NCBI GenBank assembly: GCA_041744735.1
Contig: JBGTKH010000376.1
Span: forward strand, 1 to 12,584
Source of the DNA: JBGTKH01 sp041744735
GTDB lineage: Bacteria; Planctomycetota; Planctomycetia; Pirellulales; Pirellulaceae
Length of the DNA stretch: 12,584 nt
Reading direction: 5' to 3'
Positions within the stretch are counted from its first letter, which is position 1; every line of letters begins with the position of its first letter. Below, one piece after another: positions 1 to 7,936 of the stretch. A program made the position numbers and the translations under genes. Under the pieces are notes generated by a model that was given only the letters and a program-made list of their open reading frames with translations, was not told where the DNA came from and did no database searches.

Positions 1-76
1 CTCGTCGCCGCTTTAGGAATTTTGGAAGTGCCGGTCGTACGAACTCAAATATCCAAAAGCGGCGACGAGTCGCCGC
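1..76. repeat. Overlapping inverted repeats upstream of pntAA
   Basis: Three related arms are visible. Positions 1-14 (CTCGTCGCCGCTTT) are a perfect reverse complement of 56-69, with a 41-nt loop. The second arm also pairs with a third: GCGGCGAC at 59-66 is complementary to GTCGCCGC at 69-76, and in RNA this would be a 7-bp stem closed by a CGAG tetraloop. The two pairings exclude each other because both use 59-66. No T-run follows either hairpin, so a plain rho-independent terminator is not supported. It could be a leader switch, a protein-binding dyad, or the 3' end of an element beginning left of the window. Confidence 0.55.
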
Positions 77-121
77 ACTCCAAAGATCTGTTGCACCCTA
101 TGCGATCCCTTCCTCACGGCC

Positions 122-127
122 TAGAAT
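122..127 (+). promoter_or_regulatory. Possible -10 element for the pnt operon
   Basis: TAGAAT lies 52 bases upstream of the pntAA start codon and resembles a sigma-70 -10 box. No good -35 box sits at the usual 16-18 base spacing; TTGCAC at 91-96 is 25 bases away, which is too far. This is a weak call based only on hexamer similarity. Confidence 0.2.
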
Positions 128-179
128 GGCCCCTTGATTACCGGCCGATGAGTACCCCGCGGTCCAGGTTCGCCGCACC

Positions 180-1430
180 ATGAAAGTTGCAATCGTTCGA
201 GAAACGTTCCCCGGCGAGCGGCGTGTGGGGCTGATTCCAGCCAACGTGCCGCAGTTGAATAAGGCCGGCCTGGAAGTGCTCGTCGAATCCGGCGCGGGCG
301 AAGCGGCCGGGTTTCCCGACGTGCGATACGTTGAGAAGGGAGCCAAGATCGTTGCCACCCGCGACGATGCATTTGCGGCCGATGTGATCGTGCAAGTCCG
401 GGCACTGGGAGCCAATCCGGCCCAGGGCCGCGCGGATTTGCCGCGGATGAAGTCCGGCCAAATCGTCGTCGGCATGTGCGATCCGCTGGGAGCCCCCGAA
501 GCGGCGCGCGACGTGGCGCCGACCGGCGCGTTGCTCTTCTCTTTGGAGTTGATCCCACGCATCACGCGCGCTCAGGCGATGGACGTGCTCTCGTCGCAGG
601 CAACCATTGCCGGTTATCGCGCGGTGCTGTTGGCGGCGATGGAACTGCCCAAGATGTTTCCCATGATGATGACCGCGGCCGGCACGTTGACCGCGGCACG
701 TGTGTTCGTCATCGGAGCCGGCGTCGCTGGTTTGCAAGCCATTGCAACCGCACGAAGATTGGGCGGTGTCGTGCATGCCTACGACGTGCGGCCTGTCTGT
801 CGCGAGCAAGTGGAAAGTCTCGGCGGCAAGTTCGTTGAACTGCAGTTGGAAACCGGACAGGCCGAAGACAAAGGCGGCTATGCCAAGGCGCTGGGCGAAG
901 AGTTTTATCAGAAGCAGCGCGAGCTGATGGCCAAGGTGGTATCTGAAAGCGACGTTGTCATCACCACGGCCGCGATACCGGGAAAACCATCGCCGCGGCT
1001 GATCACGGCTGCGGCCGTCGCCGGCATGTCGCCCAATAGCGTGATCGTGGATCTGGCGGCCGAACGCGGCGGCAACTGTGAACTCAGTCAGCCCGATCAG
1101 CGTGTCGTCGAGCACGGCGTGGTGATTCTCGGCCCGACGAATCTGCCGTCGGAGATTCCCAACCACGCCAGCCAGATGTTTTCGAACAACGTGACGAAGT
1201 TCCTGCTCAATCTGGTAAAGAAAGGGCAGTTGGAGTTGAACCTGGAGGACGAGATCATTCGCGACACGCTGATTACGCGCGGCGGCGAAGTCGTGCACGC
1301 GCGCCTGCGCGAATCGCTTGGCATGCCGCCCCTGACAATTGCCAGCGCCGATGGCAACGACACAATTCCGTTTCCTGATTCAGACAGCGATTCCTCGCCA
1401 GAAGACGCGGCCAGCCGACGGAAGGAATGA
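180..1430 (+). CDS. pntAA: NAD(P) transhydrogenase subunit alpha part 1 (PntAA)
   Basis: This 416-residue protein is the soluble NAD(H)-binding domain (dI) of proton-translocating transhydrogenase, which reduces NADP+ with NADH at the cost of proton movement across the inner membrane. The N-terminus (MKVAIVRETFPGERRVG) is typical of the alanine dehydrogenase/PntAA fold. The loop that contacts the nicotinamide in the family is present as R127, Q132 and D135. The Rossmann dinucleotide motif is VIGAGVAGLQA near 177-187, and the conserved NHASQMFSNNVTK stretch is at 328-340. The C-terminus ends in an acidic, serine-rich tail (about 396-416) that probably links to the membrane partner. The ATG at 180 fits the family N-terminus exactly, although the ribosome site before it is weak. 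It is the first gene of pntAA-pntAB-pntB, with pntAB starting 4 bases after its stop. Confidence 0.95.
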   Translation: MKVAIVRETFPGERRVGLIPANVPQLNKAGLEVLVESGAGEAAGFPDVRYVEKGAKIVATRDDAFAADVIVQVRALGANPAQGRADLPRMKSGQIVVGMCDPLGAPEAARDVAPTGALLFSLELIPRITRAQAMDVLSSQATIAGYRAVLLAAMELPKMFPMMMTAAGTLTAARVFVIGAGVAGLQAIATARRLGGVVHAYDVRPVCREQVESLGGKFVELQLETGQAEDKGGYAKALGEEFYQKQRELMAKVVSESDVVITTAAIPGKPSPRLITAAAVAGMSPNSVIVDLAAERGGNCELSQPDQRVVEHGVVILGPTNLPSEIPNHASQMFSNNVTKFLLNLVKKGQLELNLEDEIIRDTLITRGGEVVHARLRESLGMPPLTIASADGNDTIPFPDSDSDSSPEDAASRRKE

Positions 1431-1434
1431 CGCC

Positions 1435-1911
1435 ATGCAGTTCCCAAGACTCGTTTCGCTTGTCGCCTTTGCATCGCTCGTTGTCCTTGTTTGCGGCATC
1501 GTTGCAGCCATTGAGCCAGCCACGGACGGCGGCGAAGCGGAGCCGAGCGCCGATGCGGCCTCGCTCCAGCAAAACACGGACGCCAAACACAGCACGTCGA
1601 ATCGCCGCGAAGTATTGGTCGCCAGCCTGACGATTTTTGTGCTGGCTGTTTTCGTGGGCTTCGAAGTCATCGCCAAAGTGCCGACAACGCTGCACACGCC
1701 GCTAATGTCCGGGTCGAATGCGATCAGCGGCATTACCGTAGTCGGTGCTTTGATCGCGGCCAGCGAGCATTGGGAAAAGTTACCCAGCATGGCGTTCACA
1801 GCCGGGTTGGGTGTAATCGCGATCGTCCTGGCAATGATCAACGTGGTAGGCGGTTTTCTCGTCACGCACCGCATGCTGGCCATGTTCCAAAGGAAGAAAA
1901 AGTCGCCGTGA
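1435..1911 (+). CDS. pntAB: NAD(P) transhydrogenase subunit alpha part 2 (PntAB), with N-terminal extension
   Basis: This 158-residue membrane protein forms part of the proton channel (dII) together with PntB. The family core runs from about residue 58 to 150, with three hydrophobic segments near 60-78, 95-110 and 120-143 and the conserved HTPLMSGSNAISGI stretch at 87-100. Ahead of it is an extra hydrophobic segment (about 5-25) that looks like a signal peptide or fourth membrane helix, then a polar acidic linker of about 35 residues; this makes the protein longer than most PntAB. The start at 1435 is chosen because AAGGA at 1422-1426 lies 8 bases upstream. A start further back in the same frame would overlap the coding end of pntAA. 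Its TGA stop overlaps the pntB GTG start (GTGA), which suggests coupled translation. Confidence 0.9.
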   Translation: MQFPRLVSLVAFASLVVLVCGIVAAIEPATDGGEAEPSADAASLQQNTDAKHSTSNRREVLVASLTIFVLAVFVGFEVIAKVPTTLHTPLMSGSNAISGITVVGALIAASEHWEKLPSMAFTAGLGVIAIVLAMINVVGGFLVTHRMLAMFQRKKKSP

Positions 1912-3299
1912 ACCTGGACACCGTCATCAAAGTGGTTTACATCCTGGCTGCCGCCTTATTCATCTTCGGGCTGAAGGGGATGGCGCATCCGCGCACGGCG
2001 GTGCGCGGCAATTTGCTGGGCGCAGCCGGCATGCTGATCGCGATCGTGACGACGCTGCTGATCGTTTGGCAAGAAGGCGGCCGCTTCGAACTGGTTATCG
2101 TCGGTCTGATCGTGGGTTCGGCGCTCGGTGCGGTCTTGGCCTTGCGAATTCAGATGTCGGCGATGCCGCAAATGGTCGGGCTGCTGAACGGCTTCGGCGG
2201 CGGGGCCTCGGTGTTGGTCGCCGGTGGCGAATTGATTTTGGGACGCGAGGGAAGCGCCGACGTGTTGGTGGCCACCGCCGTGTCCGGCATCATCGGCGCT
2301 GTGACGTTCTGGGGCAGTCTCGTCGCGGTCGGCAAGCTGCAAGAATTGCAGTGGTTCAAAAAGCCGTATTCGTTGCCGGCTCAGCAACTGATCAACGCGG
2401 CGTTGGCGGTTCTGCTGCTGCTGCTGACGATCGGCATGGTGTGGTCGGGACTCGGTGCTACAAGCATCTTGCTGTACGTGTTGATTGCCGTCGTGGCGTC
2501 CGTGCTCGGCGTGTTCCTCACGAACTCGATCGGCGGTGCGGACATGCCGGTGGTCATCGCGCTGTTGAATTCCTACTCCGGTCTGGCAGCCGCGGCCACG
2601 GGGTTCGTGATCGACAACAACGTGCTGATCATCTCGGGGTCGCTGGTCGGTGCGTCGGGCGTGATCTTGACGAATCTGATGTGTAAGGCCATGAACCGCT
2701 CGCTGTTCAACGTGCTGTTCGGCGTGATGCAAGCCGGCACGATCGCCAACGCCGACGAGATCTACGCCACCGTCCGCAGCTCTTCGGCCGATGACGTGGC
2801 CATGATTCTGGACGGTGCTCAGCGCGTCGTGTTTGTGCCTGGCTACGGCATGGCAGTCGCTCAAGCCCAACATGCCGTGCGCGACCTGGGCAAATTGTTG
2901 GAAATGCGCGGCACCACCGTCGAGTATGCGATTCATCCCGTAGCCGGCCGCATGCCCGGTCACATGAACGTACTGCTGGCCGAAGCCGACGTGGACTACG
3001 ATAAACTCAAAGAGATGGACCACATCAATCCTACGATGGAGACCGTCGACGTGGCGATCGTAATCGGCGCCAACGACGTGGTGAACCCGATGGCTCGCAC
3101 CGATCCCAAATGCCCGATCGCCGGCATGCCGATCATCGACGTGGACAAGGCCCGCACCGTGATTGTGATCAAGCGCAGCCTCAGCCCCGGTTTTGCCGGC
3201 ATTCCCAACCCGCTGTTCGCTGCCCCCAACACGCTGATGTTCTACGGCGACGGTCAGAAAGCTATTCTCGACATCGTCGCCGCAATGAAGGATACGTAG
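1908..3299 (+). CDS. pntB: NAD(P) transhydrogenase subunit beta (PntB)
   Basis: This 463-residue subunit combines the remaining membrane helices of the proton channel (about 1-265) with the NADP(H)-binding domain dIII (about 285-463). Membrane-part signatures include NGFGGGASVLVAGGE (94-108) and NSYSGLAAAATGFVI (221-235). In dIII, GYGMAVAQAQ (312-321) is the NADP-binding loop, GRMPGHMNVLLAEA (347-360) and GANDVVNP (387-394) contact the nucleotide, and KRSLSPGFAG (422-431) is the lid and basic patch seen in this family. The GTG at 1908 is chosen because it overlaps the pntAB stop and gives the normal family length; the reading frame is open further upstream but there it overlaps pntAB. AAGGA at 1890-1894 is a rather distant ribosome site. 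All key motifs look intact, so the enzyme should be functional. Confidence 0.95.
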   Translation: MNLDTVIKVVYILAAALFIFGLKGMAHPRTAVRGNLLGAAGMLIAIVTTLLIVWQEGGRFELVIVGLIVGSALGAVLALRIQMSAMPQMVGLLNGFGGGASVLVAGGELILGREGSADVLVATAVSGIIGAVTFWGSLVAVGKLQELQWFKKPYSLPAQQLINAALAVLLLLLTIGMVWSGLGATSILLYVLIAVVASVLGVFLTNSIGGADMPVVIALLNSYSGLAAAATGFVIDNNVLIISGSLVGASGVILTNLMCKAMNRSLFNVLFGVMQAGTIANADEIYATVRSSSADDVAMILDGAQRVVFVPGYGMAVAQAQHAVRDLGKLLEMRGTTVEYAIHPVAGRMPGHMNVLLAEADVDYDKLKEMDHINPTMETVDVAIVIGANDVVNPMARTDPKCPIAGMPIIDVDKARTVIVIKRSLSPGFAGIPNPLFAAPNTLMFYGDGQKAILDIVAAMKDT

Positions 3300-3302
3300 C
3301 GC

Positions 3303-3337
3303 TTGACGCGCCGCGCGGGGAACGTCACGATAGACTT
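3303..3337 (+). promoter_or_regulatory. Candidate promoter for the lipoprotein gene
   Basis: TTGACG at 3303-3308 matches a -35 box. ACGATA at 3327-3332 gives an 18-base spacing, while TAGACTT at 3331-3337 gives 22. The same pair of words (CTTGACGC and TAGACTT) occurs in front of the tRNA-Leu gene. It lies just after pntB and about 95 bases before the lipoprotein start. Word similarity only. Confidence 0.3.
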
Positions 3338-3430
3338 TGAGACGTCGTGTCTTGGCTGCAAACTGCGCATCGCAGTTGTACTGCAATGATTCTTGTCCGT
3401 CTCATCCGTTCTGACTTCAAGGAGTTTGAG

Positions 3431-4018
3431 ATGTCTGCACTTCGCAAAACGCCGGCCGTGTACCTTCTGGTCTCGGCTGCCGGAATTGGTTTGGCTGGTT
3501 GCAATCGCCAGGAGGTTCAAGATCTGTTCGACAAGGGAGTCGAACAGGCTAAGAAAGTGCAAGAAAAGGTGACCAAAGAAGCTGGCGGCGTCAGCGACCT
3601 CGTGCAGCAGCAACTGGATCTGGCGGGTAACCTCCAGTTATCGCTCAGCCCGCCGCTGAACCGGGACGCCTGTTACGTGAAGTTCGTGCCGGCTGTGGGC
3701 GGGCGGCCCAGCGTGTTGCAACTTCAAAGCTATCGTGCCGCCGATCAAGAGAAGTTTCCGTCAATCTTTTTGCAAGCGCACGTCACCGCCGAGTCGCTGA
3801 CGGAATTGGTGGGCCAGTCGGTGCCAGCACAGCTTTTTGTACAGGTCCAGCAAGATGGCCCCGTGTGGTTTGCTGACAGCGATCATCCCGTGGAACTGAC
3901 GATCACGGCCATCGATGAGAATTTCCTCACCGCCGAATTGATCAGCGGCGCGCTGCAAAGCACCGACGACGCAGCCGCTGCCAGCGTCACCGGCCGGTTC
4001 ACCGGCGTGCTGCCGTGA
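3431..4018 (+). CDS. Small lipoprotein of unknown function
   Basis: A 195-residue protein that I do not recognise. The N-terminus is a lipoprotein signal: basic start (MSALRK), hydrophobic core, and lipobox LAGC with lipidation expected at C24, followed by NRQEVQ. Residues 25-65 are polar and helix-prone, rich in K, E, Q and V, and could form a short coiled coil. The rest (about 66-195) is mixed, with alternating hydrophobic residues suggesting a beta domain. The start at 3431 has an excellent ribosome site, AAGGAG at 3419-3424, 6 bases upstream; an in-frame upstream ATG at 3347 lacks one and would bury the signal peptide. The next gene begins 29 bases after its stop, so the two are probably co-transcribed. 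It is likely anchored to a membrane; its function is unknown. Confidence 0.85.
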   Translation: MSALRKTPAVYLLVSAAGIGLAGCNRQEVQDLFDKGVEQAKKVQEKVTKEAGGVSDLVQQQLDLAGNLQLSLSPPLNRDACYVKFVPAVGGRPSVLQLQSYRAADQEKFPSIFLQAHVTAESLTELVGQSVPAQLFVQVQQDGPVWFADSDHPVELTITAIDENFLTAELISGALQSTDDAAAASVTGRFTGVLP

Positions 4019-4047
4019 TACACACATTGCTGCGAGGGACCTCTCGA

Positions 4048-5874
4048 ATGTTACAACTGCGTTTTCTCTCATCGGTCGCGGCGGTAATGCTGGTTTGCGT
4101 AACGTCTGCGAAGGGCAATCCCAACCATCAAAACCCGGACGCAGCTCTGGCCGTGCACGGCGGCGAAGTTAGCGAACGGCTGCGTGCTCAGGCCGAGTTA
4201 CTGTCCACGACCGCCAGCAAGTCGATTGCGGAATTCGTCACTGCAGCGCAGCAAAACAAGCTCGCCAGCGTCAAAGTACAGGCGGTCGGCCAAGCCCACG
4301 TGCAGTTGCTTCAGCTTCAGCGGTTGGCAATTCAGTTGCGTGTACTGGGCGAACCCGCGGGGGCTGACTTCGAATTGCGCATGACTCGCTTGCGGGAGCT
4401 ACTCGATAGAGTGCTGAGTGCCTACACGCAGTTACCGCAGCACGGTCAGATTGTCGCCGCGGCTCAGTCGGCGCTCCAGCAGAAAGACCCGCTGCGAACG
4501 CGCGAGTTGAGAAAGATTGAACTGTTAGCGGGACAGAAAAAGTGGGAAGCCGCCGAGGCCGCCTTGTACGCGATGTACGACGAGAACATGGCCATCAGCG
4601 TCTTCGACGAACGCACGACCATCTACTTAGGTTTCAATACCGTCCACAACGCCATCGCCGCGGAAATGAATCCGATGCGCGACCGCAATGCGCAGGACGC
4701 GTTGACGACGGCTCGCGACCAGCGGCGGCCTAACTACGACGATCTGTTGCGCGACATCGCCGCCGCTACCGACGGCATCCGTTCCGGTGGCCGAGCCGAT
4801 GAGAGTGGCCAACGGCTGTCCGGTCCCGAAGCACTGCGCGCATTCGGCGAGCGCTGGCAGCAGTTGCACTTGACCGCGCTGCGCTGCCGAGCCGTCGAAT
4901 GGGCGCGGGCCTCGGCATTGAACGTCCTCAGCCTGCCACGTGAGCCATCGATCGCCAAGGAGTTGGAAGCCGAGTATGCGGCCTTTTCACAAAAAATCAC
5001 ACCGGCTTTAGTATCGCTAATCGAAGCCGACGCCGCGCGCGCGACCGAAGCCGAAGTCGCCGCGTTGTACACCGACTATTTGCGTTCGCTGGCCCCGCTG
5101 GTCGCCAGATCGCAGGGCAGCGGTTTATCCAGTGCGGCCGAAACCGCGCTGCAGAATCTGGCAGCCAAGTCGCCCGCTTTCGCAGCACATGTCGTCGCGT
5201 ATCGCTCGTCGACCGACGAACTATTGCGCTGGCGGCGCCGTACGGCCGAAGCCTTCGCCAATTCGCGCATGGCCGACTATCCACCGGTCGATAAACAACT
5301 GGTCGCCGCCACGCGCGGTGACGAGAACTTCCGTGGACTCTTTCCCGCGGACCTCACGACGCCTGCGCCTGCGCTGATCGGCTCTGCCGCGGAAGTCATG
5401 CCGCGAGCCACACAGCGGCTGCTAGGGAAGAAAGCCTCCGTGCTCGACTTGGCGGGCTTGCCGGGCAACAAATTCGCCATTGGCGCTTATCGCGGCCACA
5501 CCTACGCCAGCATCGCCATGCCACAGCCGTTCACGTCTCAGATCGCGGCTCTGAAGAGCGATCTGATGGTCAACGACCAGATGCCACCATTATCGATGGC
5601 TGCCGCGGCAGCCGTCGACAGCGCCGAGCGCGGCGACTTGGCCGCCGCCGGCGGTAACATCTCTGGAATTCACCTGGAAACTGTCCTCACGCGCTTCGCC
5701 ACCCTGCCCGCCTCGGCTTCATCCCTGGTTCCGCTGGGCACACTGCCGCGCGAACCGGACGATCAGGAAAAACTGTCACTGGTCGTCATGCGATTCGAAT
5801 TCCAGCCGCTCTGGACTCAACACAGTTACTTTTTCATCAAGTTCCCGGAATCCGTTGCGGCAAGTGCTGAGTGA
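4048..5874 (+). CDS. Large exported protein of unknown function
   Basis: A 608-residue protein that I do not recognise. It starts with a typical signal peptide (MLQLRFLSSVAAVMLVCVTSA, residues 1-21), so export from the cytoplasm is expected. The mature part is alanine-, leucine- and glutamine-rich and mostly helix-forming from about 30 to 420, suggesting a long helical bundle or repeat scaffold. The last 150 residues are more mixed and end in an aromatic beta-like stretch (MRFEFQPLWTQHSYFFIKF). There are no obvious catalytic motifs. The ATG at 4048 is preferred because GAGGG at 4034-4038 lies 9 bases upstream and the signal peptide then begins at residue 1. A GTG at 4015 overlaps the lipoprotein stop but lacks a ribosome site. 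Its position right behind the lipoprotein gene suggests the two products work together at the envelope. Confidence 0.8.
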   Translation: MLQLRFLSSVAAVMLVCVTSAKGNPNHQNPDAALAVHGGEVSERLRAQAELLSTTASKSIAEFVTAAQQNKLASVKVQAVGQAHVQLLQLQRLAIQLRVLGEPAGADFELRMTRLRELLDRVLSAYTQLPQHGQIVAAAQSALQQKDPLRTRELRKIELLAGQKKWEAAEAALYAMYDENMAISVFDERTTIYLGFNTVHNAIAAEMNPMRDRNAQDALTTARDQRRPNYDDLLRDIAAATDGIRSGGRADESGQRLSGPEALRAFGERWQQLHLTALRCRAVEWARASALNVLSLPREPSIAKELEAEYAAFSQKITPALVSLIEADAARATEAEVAALYTDYLRSLAPLVARSQGSGLSSAAETALQNLAAKSPAFAAHVVAYRSSTDELLRWRRRTAEAFANSRMADYPPVDKQLVAATRGDENFRGLFPADLTTPAPALIGSAAEVMPRATQRLLGKKASVLDLAGLPGNKFAIGAYRGHTYASIAMPQPFTSQIAALKSDLMVNDQMPPLSMAAAAAVDSAERGDLAAAGGNISGIHLETVLTRFATLPASASSLVPLGTLPREPDDQEKLSLVVMRFEFQPLWTQHSYFFIKFPESVAASAE

Positions 5875-6166
5875 ACCCCTAGCATCCAATTTGGATTAGC
5901 AAAATGATGCTGGACAAAATCATGTGCCATCGCCGGTCTGTCCGCCTTATTCCACCTTTGCCGCCGCGAACGTAGCTCAAGATCGGCGGCCATGCAAATC
6001 TCGTTCACGAGTTCGATGGCTGTGGTCGATGTCAATGATTGCCGGTCACGGACGCCGGGCAGTTTGGGTCGCCTTTCACGCGGCGCGATGCATGCGACTG
6101 GGCGGCGACTTTGCCTCACGGATTGGGCTTGCCATACGCTGGTCCTCGCAACGTGAGGTGGCAACC
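5875..6166. other. Intergenic region, 292 bases
   Basis: No convincing gene is seen here. The one visible structure is a short palindrome, ATCCAA-T-TTGGAT at 5884-5896, six bases after the preceding stop codon region; it is AT-rich for this window and could be an operator or part of a weak terminator. TTGGAT at 5891-5896 followed after 18 bases by CAAAAT (5915-5920) could be a poor promoter. The frame of the next gene stays open through most of this stretch, but the encoded residues are arginine-rich and show no domain character, so I leave them out. Confidence 0.4.
6155..6160 (+). promoter_or_regulatory. Ribosome binding site that fixes the phosphatase start
   Basis: GAGGTG ends 6 bases before the GTG at 6167. 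Candidate ATG starts further upstream in the same frame have no comparable site, which is why the shorter protein is annotated. Confidence 0.6.
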
Positions 6167-7753
6167 GTGACGAAAAAGATACCCGCATATCTAAAATTGC
6201 ATTCCAACTCGGCGATCGAGGTGGACGAGCCGCGCGACGAACCATTTCCCGGCCTCGAGGCGCTTTGTCGCTCGTTTGAACGAGCGACGGGTTGGTCGTT
6301 GCGTTACGAATCTTCCCGCGCGAGCAATGTGTCGGCCATCTGGTCCGCTGCCGTCGATGCGGGTGCCGGCGTGCCGGCGGGAGAATTCGTCCTGGAACAC
6401 TCTACGCGGACGGCGGCGCGAGGCGGGGCGGCGCAAGCAACGGCCGTGCTGGACTTGCAACAAGTTCGTCCTCTAGCCTTGGAACTGAGCAACCTGCTGG
6501 GCCAGCTCCAGCGGACTCGTCACGTGCTGTGGCAGCGTGAGGCGGAACTGGCCGCGGGCGTGCCGATCACGGCGCATGCGAACGAAGCGGCACATTTGGC
6601 CGAGCGGTTGGAAGCCGTGCTGCGCGGCGGCGCTGAAGCCGTCGGCTGTCAGGCGGCCGCGTTATACCTGCTCGACGATGCCACCAGCCAATTGAAATTG
6701 CGGGCTGCGTGGGGACTGCCCAAAGAACGTTTGCTGGAACCGGCCCGTCCCCTGCGCGGCGCGGTCGCCGACCTAGAGGCATTGATCGGACACGCGGTCG
6801 TGCTGGAGGACACCACGCTGCTGCCACATTGGAAGCCGCCGGAGAACTTCGCCTCGGCTGTCTGCGTGCCCGTGTCCACGCCCACGATTCCGCTGGGGAC
6901 GTTGTGGGTCTTCTGTGACCGCGTGCGCGACTTCAGCAGCCAGCAGACGAACCTCGTTGAAATCATCGCCGGGCGTCTGGCCTCGGACCTGGAGCGCGAG
7001 ATGCTCTTGCATGAAGGCACGCAATCGAAACAGATCGAACGTCAATTGGAACTTGCGGCAAACTGGCAACATGATCGCCTGCCAAACATTGCGCCGCTGC
7101 TGGACGACTGGCAACTGGCGGCTTGGACCTCGCAAGCCTGCGGTATCGGCGGGGACTTTTACGACTGGTGTGAACTGCCCGACGGCAAGTTAGCCGTGTC
7201 CGCCGGCAACGCTCACGGTGTAATGATGCAAGCGGGTTTGTCCGCCGCATCGCTGCACACGGCGATCAAGTCGCACGCACTCTATCCACACGACGCCGGC
7301 CAGATGCTGTCGCGCCTGAATGAAACGTTGTGGACCGCGTCGCCCGGCGACCAATTCGCGTCGCTCTTCTACGGGCTTATCGATCCCGAATCATCAGCGC
7401 TCGAATACTCGTCGGCCGGCCGCGTCAGTGCAATGATCCTGCGGGCCGGCAGATGCGAAGTTCTGCCTGCGGAATCAACGCCGCTGGGTTCCGATCCCGA
7501 CTTTACTTATGCGCGGCATCAACAACAGCTCGGTCGTGGGGACGTGCTGATCGTCGTGAGCGAAGGCGTACTACGATCCTGCATGGAACGCGGCCAACCG
7601 CTCACCGAGACCGCTGTCGCCGATGCCCTTCAACCGCATCGCCACGTGACCGCAGAACAATTGCTGCATCAATACCTCCTGTCCCTCACGCCACCAACCG
7701 CACAACCGCCGCCCCACGATTGCACGGTGCTTATCGTCAAGCGGCGAGGTTAG
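6167..7753 (+). CDS. GAF domain plus SpoIIE-type PP2C phosphatase homologue, active site degenerate
   Basis: A 528-residue soluble signalling protein. Residues 145-280 form a GAF sensor domain, with a typical end near LGTLWVFCDRVRDFSSQQ (243-260) and a linking helix. Residues 300-528 form a SpoIIE/RsbU-like PP2C domain, a family that removes phosphate from anti-anti-sigma proteins in partner-switching control. The first metal motif GGDFYD (328-333) is intact. The second, usually GDxxGHG, reads SAGNAHG (345-351), so alanine replaces the expected metal-binding aspartate. The usual TDG reads SEG (465-467), and the final DD reads HD (517-518). It may be a weak or inactive phosphatase that works by binding. 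Residues 1-130 are less clear. The GTG at 6167 is set by the ribosome site just before it. No STAS or anti-sigma gene is adjacent. The family call is firm; activity is uncertain. Confidence 0.88.
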   Translation: MTKKIPAYLKLHSNSAIEVDEPRDEPFPGLEALCRSFERATGWSLRYESSRASNVSAIWSAAVDAGAGVPAGEFVLEHSTRTAARGGAAQATAVLDLQQVRPLALELSNLLGQLQRTRHVLWQREAELAAGVPITAHANEAAHLAERLEAVLRGGAEAVGCQAAALYLLDDATSQLKLRAAWGLPKERLLEPARPLRGAVADLEALIGHAVVLEDTTLLPHWKPPENFASAVCVPVSTPTIPLGTLWVFCDRVRDFSSQQTNLVEIIAGRLASDLEREMLLHEGTQSKQIERQLELAANWQHDRLPNIAPLLDDWQLAAWTSQACGIGGDFYDWCELPDGKLAVSAGNAHGVMMQAGLSAASLHTAIKSHALYPHDAGQMLSRLNETLWTASPGDQFASLFYGLIDPESSALEYSSAGRVSAMILRAGRCEVLPAESTPLGSDPDFTYARHQQQLGRGDVLIVVSEGVLRSCMERGQPLTETAVADALQPHRHVTAEQLLHQYLLSLTPPTAQPPPHDCTVLIVKRRG

Positions 7754-7785
7754 TCGTCAAGCAGCATGGGCGGACCGCCAACGCC

Positions 7786-7815
7786 TTGACGCCCCCGGCA
7801 AAAAATGCCTAGACT
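7786..7815 (+). promoter_or_regulatory. Promoter of tRNA-Leu
   Basis: TTGACG (7786-7791) and TAGACT (7810-7815) form -35 and -10 boxes with an 18-base spacing. The mature tRNA begins 27 bases after the -10 box, leaving room for a short 5' leader. Both the hexamers and the spacing fit a strong housekeeping promoter. Confidence 0.6.
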
Positions 7816-7842
7816 TGACCGCTGCATTGACCAGCCGTTCGC

Positions 7843-7926
<84 letters not shown>

Positions 7927-7936
7927 CCTCTTTCTG

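Noticed and set aside
138..1298. A 386-codon open frame on the - strand opposite pntAA
   Set aside because: It is rich in histidine, arginine and glutamine, as expected from antisense of a GC-rich gene, and shows no domain. The + strand gene is a clear transhydrogenase subunit.
1956..3386. A 476-codon open frame on the - strand opposite pntB
   Set aside because: Its composition is dominated by H, R, Q and D, the antisense pattern of a membrane protein gene, and pntB on the other strand has every family motif.
5924..6166. Extension of the phosphatase to an upstream ATG (609 residues)
   Set aside because: The extra residues are arginine-rich without domain features, and the GTG at 6167 has a well-placed ribosome site.
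7754..7785. GGCG-GAC-CGCC hairpin after the phosphatase gene as a terminator
   Set aside because: The stem is only four pairs with a three-base loop and has no T-run, so it is too weak to call.
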